Shown in pieces: positions 43,100 to 53,281 of a stretch of 64,000 nt of DNA. The notes under the pieces were generated by a model. The model saw only the letters and a program-made list of their open reading frames with translations. It searched no databases and was not told the origin of the DNA. Source of the DNA: Algoriphagus sp. AK58 (lineage in GTDB: Bacteria > Bacteroidota > Bacteroidia > Cytophagales > Cyclobacteriaceae); NCBI RefSeq assembly GCF_014324365.1, contig NZ_QEIG01000004.1, positions 124,001 to 188,000 of the forward strand. The letters are read 5' to 3'. Numbering within the stretch: position 1 is the stretch's first letter; each line of letters begins with the position of its first letter. Both the position numbers and the translations under genes were made by a program.

Positions 43100-46000
43100 A
43101 AGGAAGGGTGATGGTAAATGTGGAGCCTTTGCTTTCTTCAGAATCGCAACTCAGTTTTCCTCCCAGCTTTTTAACCAAATCATTGACTATACTTAGTCCC
43201 AGGCCTGTTCCCTTGATATTTTTCACATTGGAAGCTCGGAAGAAGGTATCGAAAATAAACTTCATCTCTTCTTTAGGTATTCCAATGCCAAAGTCTTTTA
43301 CTTCGACCTCGACTTTTTTGGCCTTGGGGATGAGTTTCAGAATTGGCTTTGGAGCATCTTCCGGGGAATATTTGATTGCATTCTCGATCAGATTCCGAAA
43401 GACATGAAAGAGTAAATCGGGATCGGACTTGATCATCAGCGGCTTTTCTCCCAGATCCAGGTGGATTTTAGCCTCGTTTTCTCCTTGAGCAAACTGATTA
43501 AAAACCAACTGGATTATCATAGCCCTAAGATCTAAGTCAGTTTGATTAAACTGCAGCTTCCCTTCATTATTCTTCTCGAAGAGCATCACATCAGAGATGA
43601 TCTGAGTCAGCCGACCTAGTTGAATGTGGATTTTTCTGATTTGCTTAACCAATCCTTCGTAAGCCTTGGGGTCTTGCACCGAATCTGTAAAGATTTCCAT
43701 TAAATCCGCAGAGCTCTGTATAGTAGCAAGTGGAGTGCGCAACTCATGGGAAGTCATGGAAATAAACTTGGATTTCAATTGATTGAGCTCTATTTCTTTT
43801 TCCAGCGTTTTCTTAAGCTCTTCGAGGACAAGTTCGCGTTCGGTCACATCTCTGGATGCGGCCAAATAAGAGCTTAACTCTCCTTTCTCAGTGTAAATGG
43901 GCTTCCATAGCATTTCAAGCCTGATTTCCTTTCCGGAGGTGGAATGCTTGAGAGGAATAATAAATCTCGGAAACTTGGAAAAATCCGCCCCATCATAAGG
44001 CTTAAAATCAAAAAAACTAAAAAAGTCTTGCCCTAGAAACTGTTCTGCTTTATACCCTGTCACCTTCTCTATCGAAGGGGAGGCATAGACTGTTTTCAAT
44101 TCCAGGTCATGCAGAGTGACGATATCATCTATATTTTCAGATAGCAATCGGTACAGACTTTCCGACTGTTTTTGGCGCATTTCTGCATTTCTCTTCTCTC
44201 TGTTTACATTGAGAGAAGCTATCAAATTAGCATAGCTAGACAAAAAAGGCTTCAAAAAGTCCACATCCTCTTGCGCATAGGGTTTTTCCTTGTTGGCCAG
44301 TCCTACCATTCCCACAAACTTGTCTCCTTTGAAAATGGGTATCCCCAAAAAACGGCGAAGCGTAGGATGACCGGGAGGAGTAGAGTGAGGGCTTCTTCTT
44401 GGATCTTGTTCGACCTCATTACAGATCATCGTTTCCTTATTCACCAAAACCCATCCAAAAAGGGAATTGAGGTTTCTAAATTCCATTCCCACCCGGAAGT
44501 TTTTCTGGTAATAATCCTCGGTTTCCTGATTCCAGGAGATATTGCTGATTGCATTTGACTTTAAGTAGGGCAAGCCATTTTCGTCGTATAAGACTTCTCC
44601 CAGAAAACCGAAAGAACTATCCGTAAAGCCAATGAGATTCTCCAACAACATATAAAAGGTATCCTGAATCTCATTATCCATCGAAAAATCCATCTGAGTC
44701 TGATTAATGGCCTGAATCACATCATTCATCCTAATCAGCTCCAATTCACTCAGCTTTCGCTTATTGATGTTGTAAAAAACGAGGGCCCTAGCCACCCCAT
44801 TTTTATAGGGTATCAACTGACTGCTGATACTATACCACTGGACACCTTCTTTGGCGTTGATTTGTGCTTCATAGTTGGAAAAATTAGCATTCAACTGGAA
44901 AAAGTTGAGAAACGATTCCCTTGAATCGGGTGAGACTACCTGATTGATCCAGAAATTTCCAAAATCCCCCCCTTCAAAATTATTGCTTTGGAAGTTTTCA
45001 TAGAAGGCAAAATTGTAATAGAGAAGTTTGAAATCATCATCCCTACAGAGGATAAATGGAAAAGGAAGGTTCTCGGTGATAATCCTAAATCTGTTTTCGG
45101 TCTGTTCCAATTGAACTTCCTTGTTCTTTTTTTCCGTGATGTCTGATATTCTTCCATGTATTCGGACAGCTTTATGGTCGGCATTGTATTCAATACCCGA
45201 CTTATCGTAGACCCATGCAATACTTCCATCCGGCTTCCGAATACGGTATTCCATTTCAAAAAGCGGAAGCTTTTTCTCTACAAACTCTGTAAAAGTACGC
45301 TTGACATTTGGACGATCCTCGGGCACTATCTGAATCCACCAAAACTGTGGATCGGAGAGAAAATCCTCTCTTTTAAAACCAAACCTCTCAATTTTCTCGG
45401 AAATAATCAGAAGTCTTCCGGTTTTGGCATCCAAAGAATAGAGAACGTCCTCCACAGTTTCGAAAAGTGCTTTAAACTTCGATTCGCTTTCCTTAAGTAG
45501 ATCAAAATTGATCTGGCTTTGATGGACATCATTGATGGTTCCAAAAAATTCAACCCGCTCCCCTTTTTGGTTTTTTTTCAGATTGACACGGATAAAGTAT
45601 AAGGTTCCGTCCAATTTTCGAAAAGCAGTCCGAATCGACACATTCCGATCTCCATTGGCATCCATAAGGGCCAATTCTGATGTCAACTTTCTAGCCCCCT
45701 CTTCTACAAAAAAACCGCTGAGAGGTTTTCCAACACAATCCAGAATACTACGGTCTGTCATTTTGGACCATGCCCCATTCAAATAGGTGATATTCCACTT
45801 TTCGTCCAACTTGAATACCACATCTTGAATATTTGAAATAATCTGCTTGTATTTTAGCTGATTCCGGACTGCCTTTTTAAGACTTCTTTTTGCAAAAATC
45901 AAATTACCCAAGGTGGTGGCAAAGGCATGTAAAGCACTGGCTTGCTCTGTGGTGAAAAGCTCTTCTCTGGTACAGTTGTCAAACCCAATAAATCCCCAAA

Positions 46001-46415
46001 ACTCATTGTGTACCAAAATCGGAATAAAGAGATAAGCTACTATATCTTGCTGAGCCATGACCTCTCTGAAAAGCGCATTGGAAGAATCCTTGACCAGCTT
46101 ATTCTGAACTCTGTTATTTCTCAGTTCAATTTCCAATTCGGGAAAAATGCTCCAGGGCACCCCAAACAGATTTTCATTATCCATCTGAACGCTTACCCCC
46201 GCTCTGCACCATTCATCGAGATAGGTAAGACAAAACTCTCCCTCGGGATTGTAGTAATTCCGAAATACATAAACCCGGTCAACCGATGAAGCCTCACCAA
46301 GTTTTGGCAGAATCCTGTTGATCGCTTTTTTCAGATTCTTAGACCCTTCCAAGAGGGCATAAGACTCACCAATTGCTGATAATATTTTTACACTTAAATG
46401 GGTTTTTTCGATCAT
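43074..46415 (-). CDS. Cytosolic multi-PAS/GAF sensor histidine kinase
   Basis: A 1113-aa kinase with no membrane segment. Rough order: GAF (15-165), PAS (175-295), PAS (300-420; YRIRKPDGSIAWVYD), PAS (430-545), GAF (555-740; TLRRFLGIPIFKGDKFVG), PAS (750-870), HisKA with phospho-acceptor His890 (ISMTSHELRTPL) and HATPase_c with NLIENAIKYSPE, DFGIGIP and KGTGLGLSIV. ATG at 46415 is chosen over an in-frame TTG at 46493. It likely senses a cytosolic or diffusible signal and phosphorylates the adjacent receiver and perhaps the divergent LytTR regulator. Confidence 0.94.
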   Translation of the reverse strand: MIEKTHLSVKILSAIGESYALLEGSKNLKKAINRILPKLGEASSVDRVYVFRNYYNPEGEFCLTYLDEWCRAGVSVQMDNENLFGVPWSIFPELEIELRNNRVQNKLVKDSSNALFREVMAQQDIVAYLFIPILVHNEFWGFIGFDNCTREELFTTEQASALHAFATTLGNLIFAKRSLKKAVRNQLKYKQIISNIQDVVFKLDEKWNITYLNGAWSKMTDRSILDCVGKPLSGFFVEEGARKLTSELALMDANGDRNVSIRTAFRKLDGTLYFIRVNLKKNQKGERVEFFGTINDVHQSQINFDLLKESESKFKALFETVEDVLYSLDAKTGRLLIISEKIERFGFKREDFLSDPQFWWIQIVPEDRPNVKRTFTEFVEKKLPLFEMEYRIRKPDGSIAWVYDKSGIEYNADHKAVRIHGRISDITEKKNKEVQLEQTENRFRIITENLPFPFILCRDDDFKLLYYNFAFYENFQSNNFEGGDFGNFWINQVVSPDSRESFLNFFQLNANFSNYEAQINAKEGVQWYSISSQLIPYKNGVARALVFYNINKRKLSELELIRMNDVIQAINQTQMDFSMDNEIQDTFYMLLENLIGFTDSSFGFLGEVLYDENGLPYLKSNAISNISWNQETEDYYQKNFRVGMEFRNLNSLFGWVLVNKETMICNEVEQDPRRSPHSTPPGHPTLRRFLGIPIFKGDKFVGMVGLANKEKPYAQEDVDFLKPFLSSYANLIASLNVNREKRNAEMRQKQSESLYRLLSENIDDIVTLHDLELKTVYASPSIEKVTGYKAEQFLGQDFFSFFDFKPYDGADFSKFPRFIIPLKHSTSGKEIRLEMLWKPIYTEKGELSSYLAASRDVTERELVLEELKKTLEKEIELNQLKSKFISMTSHELRTPLATIQSSADLMEIFTDSVQDPKAYEGLVKQIRKIHIQLGRLTQIISDVMLFEKNNEGKLQFNQTDLDLRAMIIQLVFNQFAQGENEAKIHLDLGEKPLMIKSDPDLLFHVFRNLIENAIKYSPEDAPKPILKLIPKAKKVEVEVKDFGIGIPKEEMKFIFDTFFRASNVKNIKGTGLGLSIVNDLVKKLGGKLSCDSEESKGSTFTITLPYERNNIAD

Positions 46416-46543
46416 TTTGGATGAATTGTAAAAAAAGTAAATATATAAGGCCTCAAATTCGCGATCTGACACTTCATATATATTTTTAGTCAATTCACTT
46501 CAACACTGTGTAATCCTCAAGATAAAAAGGTTCAAATTTAGCC

Positions 46544-47269
46544 ATGAGTTTGAAAGTGTTGATTATAGAAGACGAGCTAGACTTAGCTGAAAACATTTCC
46601 GAATACCTAATCCAGCATGGATACGAAGTGCTAGGCATTATTCCAGAGGCTGAGGAAGTACTGGCATTCTTGGAAAACCATCAAGTTGATCTGTTTTTGG
46701 TGGACATTATGCTCAAAGGCAATGTAAAAGGAATAGAAATAGCCAGCCTTATCAGAAAAAAAAATCCAAAAAGCGGGATCTTGTTTACGACAGCGTTGTC
46801 AGCAAAGAACGTCTTGGACAAAATATCCGACACGCTTTACGATGGATATTTGTTAAAGCCTTTTAGCTTGAAGTCGTTGGAATCAACCCTTTATCTGATT
46901 TCCAAAAAACTTGAAAAACCTGAAGTAGCTGAAAAATCCGGTCAAAAAAGAAACCTCCTGCCAATACGTGATAAGGGAAAAATCATTCTAATCGATGAAA
47001 ACGATATCCAGTTTATCAAAGCCGAAGGATTGTATTTAAGAATATTCACCGAAAACAAAACCTATTTGATCCGGGAATTACTCAAGACATTTTTACCCAA
47101 ACTCAGTCAGGAAAAATTCCTCAGAATACATAAATCCTTTGTGGTGAATCTCAATAAAGTAAAAGACCTAAATTCAAAAGAGTGCACGGTTCAAAATCAA
47201 CAGATCCCAATCCGAAGAGGGTTTTACAAGGACTTCCTTTCAATTTTACAGCAAAACAGAATCCATTAA
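46544..47269 (+). CDS. LytTR family response regulator
   Basis: A 241-aa regulator: receiver domain 1-120 (Asp54 in LFLVDIMLKGN; Lys in YLLKPFS) and LytTR DNA-binding domain about 140-238 (FIKAEGLYLRIFTENKTYLI, FLRIHKSFVVNLNKV). It is divergent from the histidine kinase with 128 bp between starts, so the two probably form one signalling unit. A bidirectional terminator follows 18 bp after the stop. Confidence 0.94.
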   Translation: MSLKVLIIEDELDLAENISEYLIQHGYEVLGIIPEAEEVLAFLENHQVDLFLVDIMLKGNVKGIEIASLIRKKNPKSGILFTTALSAKNVLDKISDTLYDGYLLKPFSLKSLESTLYLISKKLEKPEVAEKSGQKRNLLPIRDKGKIILIDENDIQFIKAEGLYLRIFTENKTYLIRELLKTFLPKLSQEKFLRIHKSFVVNLNKVKDLNSKECTVQNQQIPIRRGFYKDFLSILQQNRIH

Positions 47270-47287
47270 AAGCCAGTCCATTTAATA

Positions 47288-47314
47288 AAAAAACCCCGGA
47301 TCTACGGGGTTTTT
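47288..47314. terminator. Bidirectional terminator after the LytTR gene
   Basis: Stem AAAACCCCG/CGGGGTTTT with a 6-nt loop, T run on the plus strand and TTTTTTTATT on the minus strand. On the minus strand it lies about 245 bp downstream of tex. Confidence 0.88.
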
Positions 47315-47558
47315 CAAACAAACAAACAATTTAATTTTGGGGTGATTCAACTTTTCTGCTACGCTACTTTTACTAATTCTTTTTTAAAGGTTCCCGCGCT
47401 GGGATCTACGAATCAAAGGTAGCAAACAAACCATGATCTACAGAATAAATGTATATGAAGAACGTGTTTTTAGATATGAACTGCTTTTAGAACATATTTA
47501 CCCAACTTAAAAGGTTTCCTTTTGATGAGAACAGTATCTTTTGGAATACAGCATTGGA

Positions 47559-49802
47559 CTATTTACCGAATTGGGCCTTAAGCATCGCCAACTTGTCCGC
47601 CATACTTCCTTCCTCCTGTTTTTTTACGGCTTTGGATTCAGACTTCTCCAATTTTTTTCCTCGCTCTGCAAAAGGATCTGATTTCATACTTAGACCAATT
47701 CGCTTTCTGGCACTATCTACCTCCATCACGGTTACCTGAACTTTTTGAGCCACGCTTACCACTTCATTGGGATCTTTGACAAAACGGTCCGCAAGGTGGC
47801 TGAGGTGTACCAATCCATCCTGATGCACTCCTATGTCCACAAAAGCCCCAAATGCGGTAATGTTGGTAATGATACCCGGAAGCTTCATTCCCACTTTCAG
47901 GTCAGCCATGGAATTGACCCCATCTTGAAACTGGAAGACCTCAAAGGTCTCCCGAGGATCACGTCCAGGTTTGGCTAATTCCTCTAGGATATCCTGAAGT
48001 GTGGGAAGTCCTACCGTTTCCGAGACATAGTTCTTCAGCACAATTCGGTTACGAAGGTCCTCCGAACTCATCAAATCCTGCACAGAGGCTTGTAGGTCTT
48101 GAGCCATCTTTTCAACCAGCTCATACCGCTCAGGATGTACCGCTGACCGATCCAATGGATGCTTAGCATTGCGGATTCTTAAAAAGCCGGCTGCTTGCTC
48201 AAAGGCCTTTTCTCCCAATCTAGGCACTTTTTTCAATTGTGTTCGGCTGATGAATGGTCCGTTTTCCTTACGGAAATCCACAATATTTTGAGCCAATACC
48301 GGCCCTAATCCGGAAACATAGGTCAGAAGTTCTTTGGAAGCGGTATTCACCTCCACTCCCACTCCGTTTACCGCAGACATGACCGTGTCATCGAGGGCAT
48401 TTTTGAGTGAATTTTGATCCACATCGTGTTGATACTGGCCCACGCCAATGGATTTAGGATCGATTTTTACGAGTTCGGCCAAGGGGTCCATCAGTCTTCT
48501 ACCAATCGATACCGCACCTCTGACTGTCAAATCCAATTCAGGGAATTCATTTCTTGCCACTTCGGAAGCGGAATAAATCGATGCTCCGGCTTCATTGACC
48601 ATGGTCACTATCACTGATTTGGGAAGGCCTAGGGATTTGACAAATGCTTCTGTCTCACGTCCGGCAGTACCATTTCCAATTGCGATCGCCTGAATGCCAA
48701 ATTTCTCCACCAATCCTCTGACGGTCATTCCTGCAGCGGCCGTCTGCCGTTGAGGTTCATGTGGGAAAATAGCCTCATAATGCAGCAATTGTCCCTGTGG
48801 ACCGAGGCAAACCAACTTACAGCCGGTTCGGAAGCCCGGATCTATGGCCATGACGGACTTTTCGCCGAGGGGAGCTCCAAGCAATAATTGGCGGAGATTC
48901 TCAGCGAATACCCTAATCGCTTCTTCATCTGCCTTTTTCTTGGTCAAAAGCCGGATTTCTGTCTCCATGCTTGGCTTGAGCAGTCGCTTATAGCAGTCTT
49001 TGATTGCCATTTTCACCTGATCCACTGCCGAATTTGCGGCAAATTCAAGAAGTTCGCGTTCCATCAGTGCCAAAGCAGAACCTTCGTCAGGGCAGGAATC
49101 GAGCATCAAGAAAAGCTCTTTTTCTCCCCTTCTCATGGCCAATACACGATGGGACGGAGCAGTCTTGATCGGCTCGGACCACTCAAAATAATCCTTGTAT
49201 TTGATCGCTTCGGCTTCTTTCCCCGGGATCACACGGGAAGTGAAGACTCCTTCTTCAAGAAACAGCTTTCGCATTTTCTCACGGACTTGGGCATTTTCAT
49301 TGATCCATTCAGCGATGATGTCTCTGGCGCCCTGCAGGGCCTCCTCGATGGTTTTCACCTCTTTTTCTTCGCTGAGGTATTTCTCGGCTTCAGCCAGAAG
49401 ATCAAAAGAAGTCTGGGCAAAAATCCTTTCTGCCAGCGGCTCCAAGCCCTTTTCCTTGGCAATGGTTGCTTTGGTTCTTCGTTTTGGCTTATAGGGAAGG
49501 TAAATATCTTCCAACTTAGCCATGGTCTCAGCAGCATCAATTGATTTTTTGAGTTCAGGAGTCAGTTTTCCCTGTTCCTCAATAGACTTAAGTATGGCCT
49601 CACGACGCTTGTCCAATTCCCGGAGCTGCTCGATCCGATCCCGAATGGTAGCCACCTGCACTTCATCAAGTGTACCGGTTGCCTCTTTTCGATAGCGAGA
49701 GATAAATGGGACGGTAGCCCCTCCATCCAATAGTTCGATTGTTGCCAAAACCTGATGAGGTTTAACCCCAAGTTCGGAGGCAATTTTACTTTCGTAATTC
49801 AT
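47559..49802 (-). CDS. Tex-like RNA-binding transcription accessory protein
   Basis: A 747-aa Tex family protein. Layout: N-terminal Tex domain (about 1-190; ATVPFISRYRKEATG), YqgF/RNase H-like domain (about 320-450; VMAIDPGFRTGCKLVCLG), helix-hairpin-helix repeats (about 480-600) and a C-terminal S1 RNA-binding domain (about 635-710; ITAFGAFVDIGVHQDGLVHL). Length is normal. Role: RNA binding linked to transcription, not well settled. ATG at 49802 is preferred; a frame extending to 49862 adds 20 unrelated residues. Single gene. Confidence 0.95.
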   Translation of the reverse strand: MNYESKIASELGVKPHQVLATIELLDGGATVPFISRYRKEATGTLDEVQVATIRDRIEQLRELDKRREAILKSIEEQGKLTPELKKSIDAAETMAKLEDIYLPYKPKRRTKATIAKEKGLEPLAERIFAQTSFDLLAEAEKYLSEEKEVKTIEEALQGARDIIAEWINENAQVREKMRKLFLEEGVFTSRVIPGKEAEAIKYKDYFEWSEPIKTAPSHRVLAMRRGEKELFLMLDSCPDEGSALALMERELLEFAANSAVDQVKMAIKDCYKRLLKPSMETEIRLLTKKKADEEAIRVFAENLRQLLLGAPLGEKSVMAIDPGFRTGCKLVCLGPQGQLLHYEAIFPHEPQRQTAAAGMTVRGLVEKFGIQAIAIGNGTAGRETEAFVKSLGLPKSVIVTMVNEAGASIYSASEVARNEFPELDLTVRGAVSIGRRLMDPLAELVKIDPKSIGVGQYQHDVDQNSLKNALDDTVMSAVNGVGVEVNTASKELLTYVSGLGPVLAQNIVDFRKENGPFISRTQLKKVPRLGEKAFEQAAGFLRIRNAKHPLDRSAVHPERYELVEKMAQDLQASVQDLMSSEDLRNRIVLKNYVSETVGLPTLQDILEELAKPGRDPRETFEVFQFQDGVNSMADLKVGMKLPGIITNITAFGAFVDIGVHQDGLVHLSHLADRFVKDPNEVVSVAQKVQVTVMEVDSARKRIGLSMKSDPFAERGKKLEKSESKAVKKQEEGSMADKLAMLKAQFGK

Positions 49803-49920
49803 ATTTTGAGAAAATCTTCTTCTAGAAACGGGGACGCAAGATAAGCCTGCTTTTGAACACAAAAACCCAAAATGTGCGGTTGGTCACTAAACGTCTGGAA
49901 TTGTGGGGTTAATTTTGAGT

Positions 49921-50012
49921 CTGGTGATGGTTCGGGGTTCGATATTCTTTGTTGGAAATTCGATATTTCGTGTTGTTTGTTCGATGTTCAAGGTTCGGAG
50001 TTAGATAGTCCC
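49921..50012. repeat. TTCG-rich repeat, second locus
   Basis: Repeated phrases GGTTCGGGGTTCGATATTC, AATTCGATATTTCG and TTCGATGTTCAAGGTTCGGAG resemble the block at 14826-14976 (for example AGGTTCG-AGTT). It fills most of the 291-bp gap between the divergent tex and thioredoxin genes. Confidence 0.6.
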
Positions 50013-50093
50013 AATCTGAATCAGGTAATCATTAAAACTTCAAAGGCCGCTCACCGTGTCGTAAATCGTCATTCAAAAATTCGTCATCGTTTC

Positions 50094-50666
50094 ATGGATT
50101 GGAAAAAAGAAATTAAATCTTGGGGCCTCATTTTGGCTTTTTTTGCATTTCTCTACTTCACAGGATTACTTCCGGTGATTCAGGGAGGCATTCAATCAGT
50201 TTTGCTTTCTACAGGCTTGATCAAGCCCAAACTGGAAATCCCAGATCTGACTGATCAAAAGTTTGACTACCGAGGACAATTCAAAGATTTTGAAGGCCAG
50301 GTAATAGACCTTCAAGACTACCGTAACAAGACTGTTTTCATCAATCTTTGGGCATCCTGGTGTGGACCTTGCCGAGCCGAAATGCCGCATATTGCCGAAC
50401 TGTACAAATCAGTCCAAGGCACTCCAGACCTTGAGTTTCTCATGATCGGACTGGACAATGACATCAAAAAAAGCCAAGGCTTCATGGAAGGAAAAACTTG
50501 GGGATTCCCTGTAGTACATGCCAGCTATGGGCTCAACCAGAGTCTCCAAAGTGAGTCCATCCCTACCACCTTAGTGGTCAACAAAGAAGGCAAAATCGTC
50601 TTTTATCAGCAGGGAATGAGCAATTTCAACACGGACGAATTCAGGAATTTCCTTTTGAGTCAATAA
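50094..50666 (+). CDS. Membrane-anchored TlpA-like thiol-disulfide protein
   Basis: A 190-aa thioredoxin-fold protein. An N-terminal membrane helix (about 10-30) anchors it with the catalytic domain outside; the redox motif is WASWCGPC with Cys90 and Cys93. The cis-Pro loop is SIPTTLVV. TlpA/ResA-like proteins reduce disulfides in the periplasm, for example in cytochrome c maturation. The ATG at 50094 was chosen; upstream in-frame sequence belongs to the TTCG repeat. Single gene. Confidence 0.9.
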   Translation: MDWKKEIKSWGLILAFFAFLYFTGLLPVIQGGIQSVLLSTGLIKPKLEIPDLTDQKFDYRGQFKDFEGQVIDLQDYRNKTVFINLWASWCGPCRAEMPHIAELYKSVQGTPDLEFLMIGLDNDIKKSQGFMEGKTWGFPVVHASYGLNQSLQSESIPTTLVVNKEGKIVFYQQGMSNFNTDEFRNFLLSQ

Positions 50667-50899
50667 ACCTAAACAGTCTATTACTGAATTCCCTAATGTT
50701 GCGGTTAGGAAAGTAGCATTTCGGTTACGGCTCCTAAGTCCAGCATCAGTAGATTTAGGAAAACAGGGACATCGAATTAGGTTATTCTTTTCTTTTAAGA
50801 AATCACCCCTTTTAAATCCGCTTTTTTAGGTTGTTTAGCACTTTTTGATTGTCGGGAAAGAGAAAAAACTGTAATCTGTGGGTTCAACCCAAATAACCT

Positions 50900-53233
50900 A
50901 TGAAGAGAGTTGTCCTGACATTCTGTTGGGTGATCTGTTGTATTTTTTCTATCCAGGCCCAAAAGTCCGTTCTTTGGTACACCCAGCCTGCAGAGCGTTG
51001 GGAAGAGGCGCTCCCAATAGGGAATGGCCGATTGGGGGCTATGGTTTTTGGAAAAATCGGTCAAGACCGGATTCAGCTCAATGAAGATTCGCTTTGGCCA
51101 GGAGGCCCTGAGGATTGGGGACTGGCCGAGGGCAGGCCAGAAGACTTGGCTCAAATCAGAAAATTCCTGATCGCAGGCGAGCATCAAAAGGCCGATTCCC
51201 TTTTGGTAATGAAATTTTCCAGAAAAGAAATTACCCGATCCCATCAGACACTTGGAGACTTGTGGCTGGACTTTGACTGGAAGGAAGTCACCGAATACCG
51301 AAGATCCTTGAATCTGAAAGAGGCCATTACCGAGGTTTCCTTTTTGAGTGAAGGTCACCAAGTCCGTCAGCAAGTCTTTGCCTCAGCTCCGGATCAGGCA
51401 GTATTGATCCAACTTTACACCGATCATCCCGATGGATTCAACGGAAAAATTCGGCTGTATCGCCCCGCCGATCAGGGATTCCCTACCGCTGAAACTAAAG
51501 CCCTTCATCCTCAACTACTCGAAATGAGCGGAATGGTTACCCAACGAGGAGGACGGATTGACTCCAAGCCGTTTCCTATCACAGAAGGTGTAAAATTCCG
51601 AACCCTTCTTTCTGCTCAAAGTCCTGATGGAAAAATTCAGGATACTTCAGATGGACTGGAGGTTCAGGGGGCAAAAACGATTTACCTCAAACTGGTCACT
51701 GCCACCTCCTATTACCACCCAAACTTCGAACAAGTTGCATTGGATCAACTTGAAAAAATATCCTTCAAAAGCTGGGGAGAGCTGCAATCCGCGCACGAAC
51801 GGGAGTACCAAAGTTGGTTTAATCGAATGAATCTTTCCCTGGGCGATTCAGGTGAGGACCTAATTCCAACGGACCAAAGGATCTCCAGAGTAAAAAACGG
51901 TGCCACGGATCTCTACCTCGAAAAGCTGCTTTTTGACTTCGGCAGATACCTGCTGATTTCATCTTCCAGGCCAGGAACCAACCCCGCCAATCTTCAAGGA
52001 CTGTGGAATCAGCACATTTCAGCCCCTTGGAATGCAGATTATCACCTGAATATCAATCTGCAGATGAACTACTGGCCGGCAGAGGTCACCGGGCTCAGCG
52101 AGCTTCATCTGCCTCTTTTTGATTTCACCGACGGTTTGATCGAAAATGGCAAGAAGGCCGCATCTGTCAATTTCAACATGAGGGGATCCATGATTCCCCA
52201 TACCACCGATCTATGGAAAACACCCTTTCTGCAAGCTGCCACAGCCTACTGGGGAAGTTGGATCGGGGCAGGTGCGTGGCTAGGTAGGCATTATTGGGAA
52301 CACTACCTGTTTACCGGGGATGAGAAGTTTCTGAAAGAAAGAGCTTTTCCTGCTTTTGAGCAGATTGCCCAGTTCTACTCCGATTGGCTCATGACCGATC
52401 CGAGAGATGGAAAACTGATTTCCGCTCCTTCTACCTCCCCCGAAAATCAGTTTATCAATGAAAAAGGCATTACAGCGGCCTCCACTCTCGGTGCCGCCAT
52501 GGATCAACAGTTGATTGAGGACATTTTTTCCATATATATCAATACTTCCAACCTCCTGAACCTGGAAACTCCACTGAAATCTACCCTTGAAACCCAACTG
52601 AAATCCCTAAGGACGGGTGTTGTTCTCGGGCCTGACGGAAGGATTTTGGAATGGGACAGATCCTATGAGGAACCCGAAAAAGGCCATCGACACATGTCCC
52701 ATTTATATGCTTTTCATCCAGGAAATGCCATCACCCAAAGCAGAACACCTGATTATTTCGAAGCCGTCAAAAAGACACTTTCCTATCGCCTTGACCATGG
52801 TGGAGCCGGCACCGGCTGGTCCAGAGCCTGGCTGATCAATTTCTCAGCGCGGCTGATGGACGGGAATATGGCTCACGATCATATTCAAAAACTGGTTTCC
52901 TCATCCCTTTACCCCAATCTTTTTGATGCCCATCCTCCCTTTCAGATCGACGGAAACTTTGGCTATACTGCAGGAGTAGCCGAGATGTTGCTTCAGTCAC
53001 ATGAGGAAGGGATCATCCGGGTATTACCTGCCTTGCCTAAAGCTTGGAATTCGGGAAAAGTCTCGGGATTGAAAGCAAGAGGTGGTTTTACGTTGGATTT
53101 CTCATGGGAAAATGGCCAAATCAAAACCCTGAAAATCCACTCTCACTTGGGAAAGAGAATCACGATCTATGCCGATGGTTCAGAAATGGAACTTGGTATC
53201 GGTAAGGGTGAAAGTTTTGAAATGGAATTTTGA
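50900..53233 (+). CDS. GH95 family alpha-L-fucosidase, secreted
   Basis: A 777-aa glycoside hydrolase family 95 enzyme. Signal peptide about 1-20 (FCWVICCIFSIQAQ). N-terminal beta domain begins WYTQPAERWEEALPIGNGRL; the (alpha/alpha)6 catalytic barrel includes GLWNQHISAPWNADYHLNIN, WPAEVTGLSELH, RHMSHLYAFHPGN and FQIDGNFGYTAGVAEML. The family removes alpha-1,2-fucose (some members galactose) from glycans. No polysaccharide-utilisation partners are adjacent. The next gene starts 48 bp later, so it may be the first gene of that unit or stand alone. Confidence 0.95.
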   Translation: MKRVVLTFCWVICCIFSIQAQKSVLWYTQPAERWEEALPIGNGRLGAMVFGKIGQDRIQLNEDSLWPGGPEDWGLAEGRPEDLAQIRKFLIAGEHQKADSLLVMKFSRKEITRSHQTLGDLWLDFDWKEVTEYRRSLNLKEAITEVSFLSEGHQVRQQVFASAPDQAVLIQLYTDHPDGFNGKIRLYRPADQGFPTAETKALHPQLLEMSGMVTQRGGRIDSKPFPITEGVKFRTLLSAQSPDGKIQDTSDGLEVQGAKTIYLKLVTATSYYHPNFEQVALDQLEKISFKSWGELQSAHEREYQSWFNRMNLSLGDSGEDLIPTDQRISRVKNGATDLYLEKLLFDFGRYLLISSSRPGTNPANLQGLWNQHISAPWNADYHLNINLQMNYWPAEVTGLSELHLPLFDFTDGLIENGKKAASVNFNMRGSMIPHTTDLWKTPFLQAATAYWGSWIGAGAWLGRHYWEHYLFTGDEKFLKERAFPAFEQIAQFYSDWLMTDPRDGKLISAPSTSPENQFINEKGITAASTLGAAMDQQLIEDIFSIYINTSNLLNLETPLKSTLETQLKSLRTGVVLGPDGRILEWDRSYEEPEKGHRHMSHLYAFHPGNAITQSRTPDYFEAVKKTLSYRLDHGGAGTGWSRAWLINFSARLMDGNMAHDHIQKLVSSSLYPNLFDAHPPFQIDGNFGYTAGVAEMLLQSHEEGIIRVLPALPKAWNSGKVSGLKARGGFTLDFSWENGQIKTLKIHSHLGKRITIYADGSEMELGIGKGESFEMEF

Positions 53234-53281
53234 CACGAAAATATGGACAGGCTTTCCCAATCTCACCCCTAACTTCTATTT

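Noticed and set aside
47340-47440. A tRNA, tmRNA or riboswitch in the gap after the LytTR gene
   Set aside because: GCTACTTT/AAAGGTAGC can pair, but no cloverleaf, tag frame or known aptamer could be drawn.
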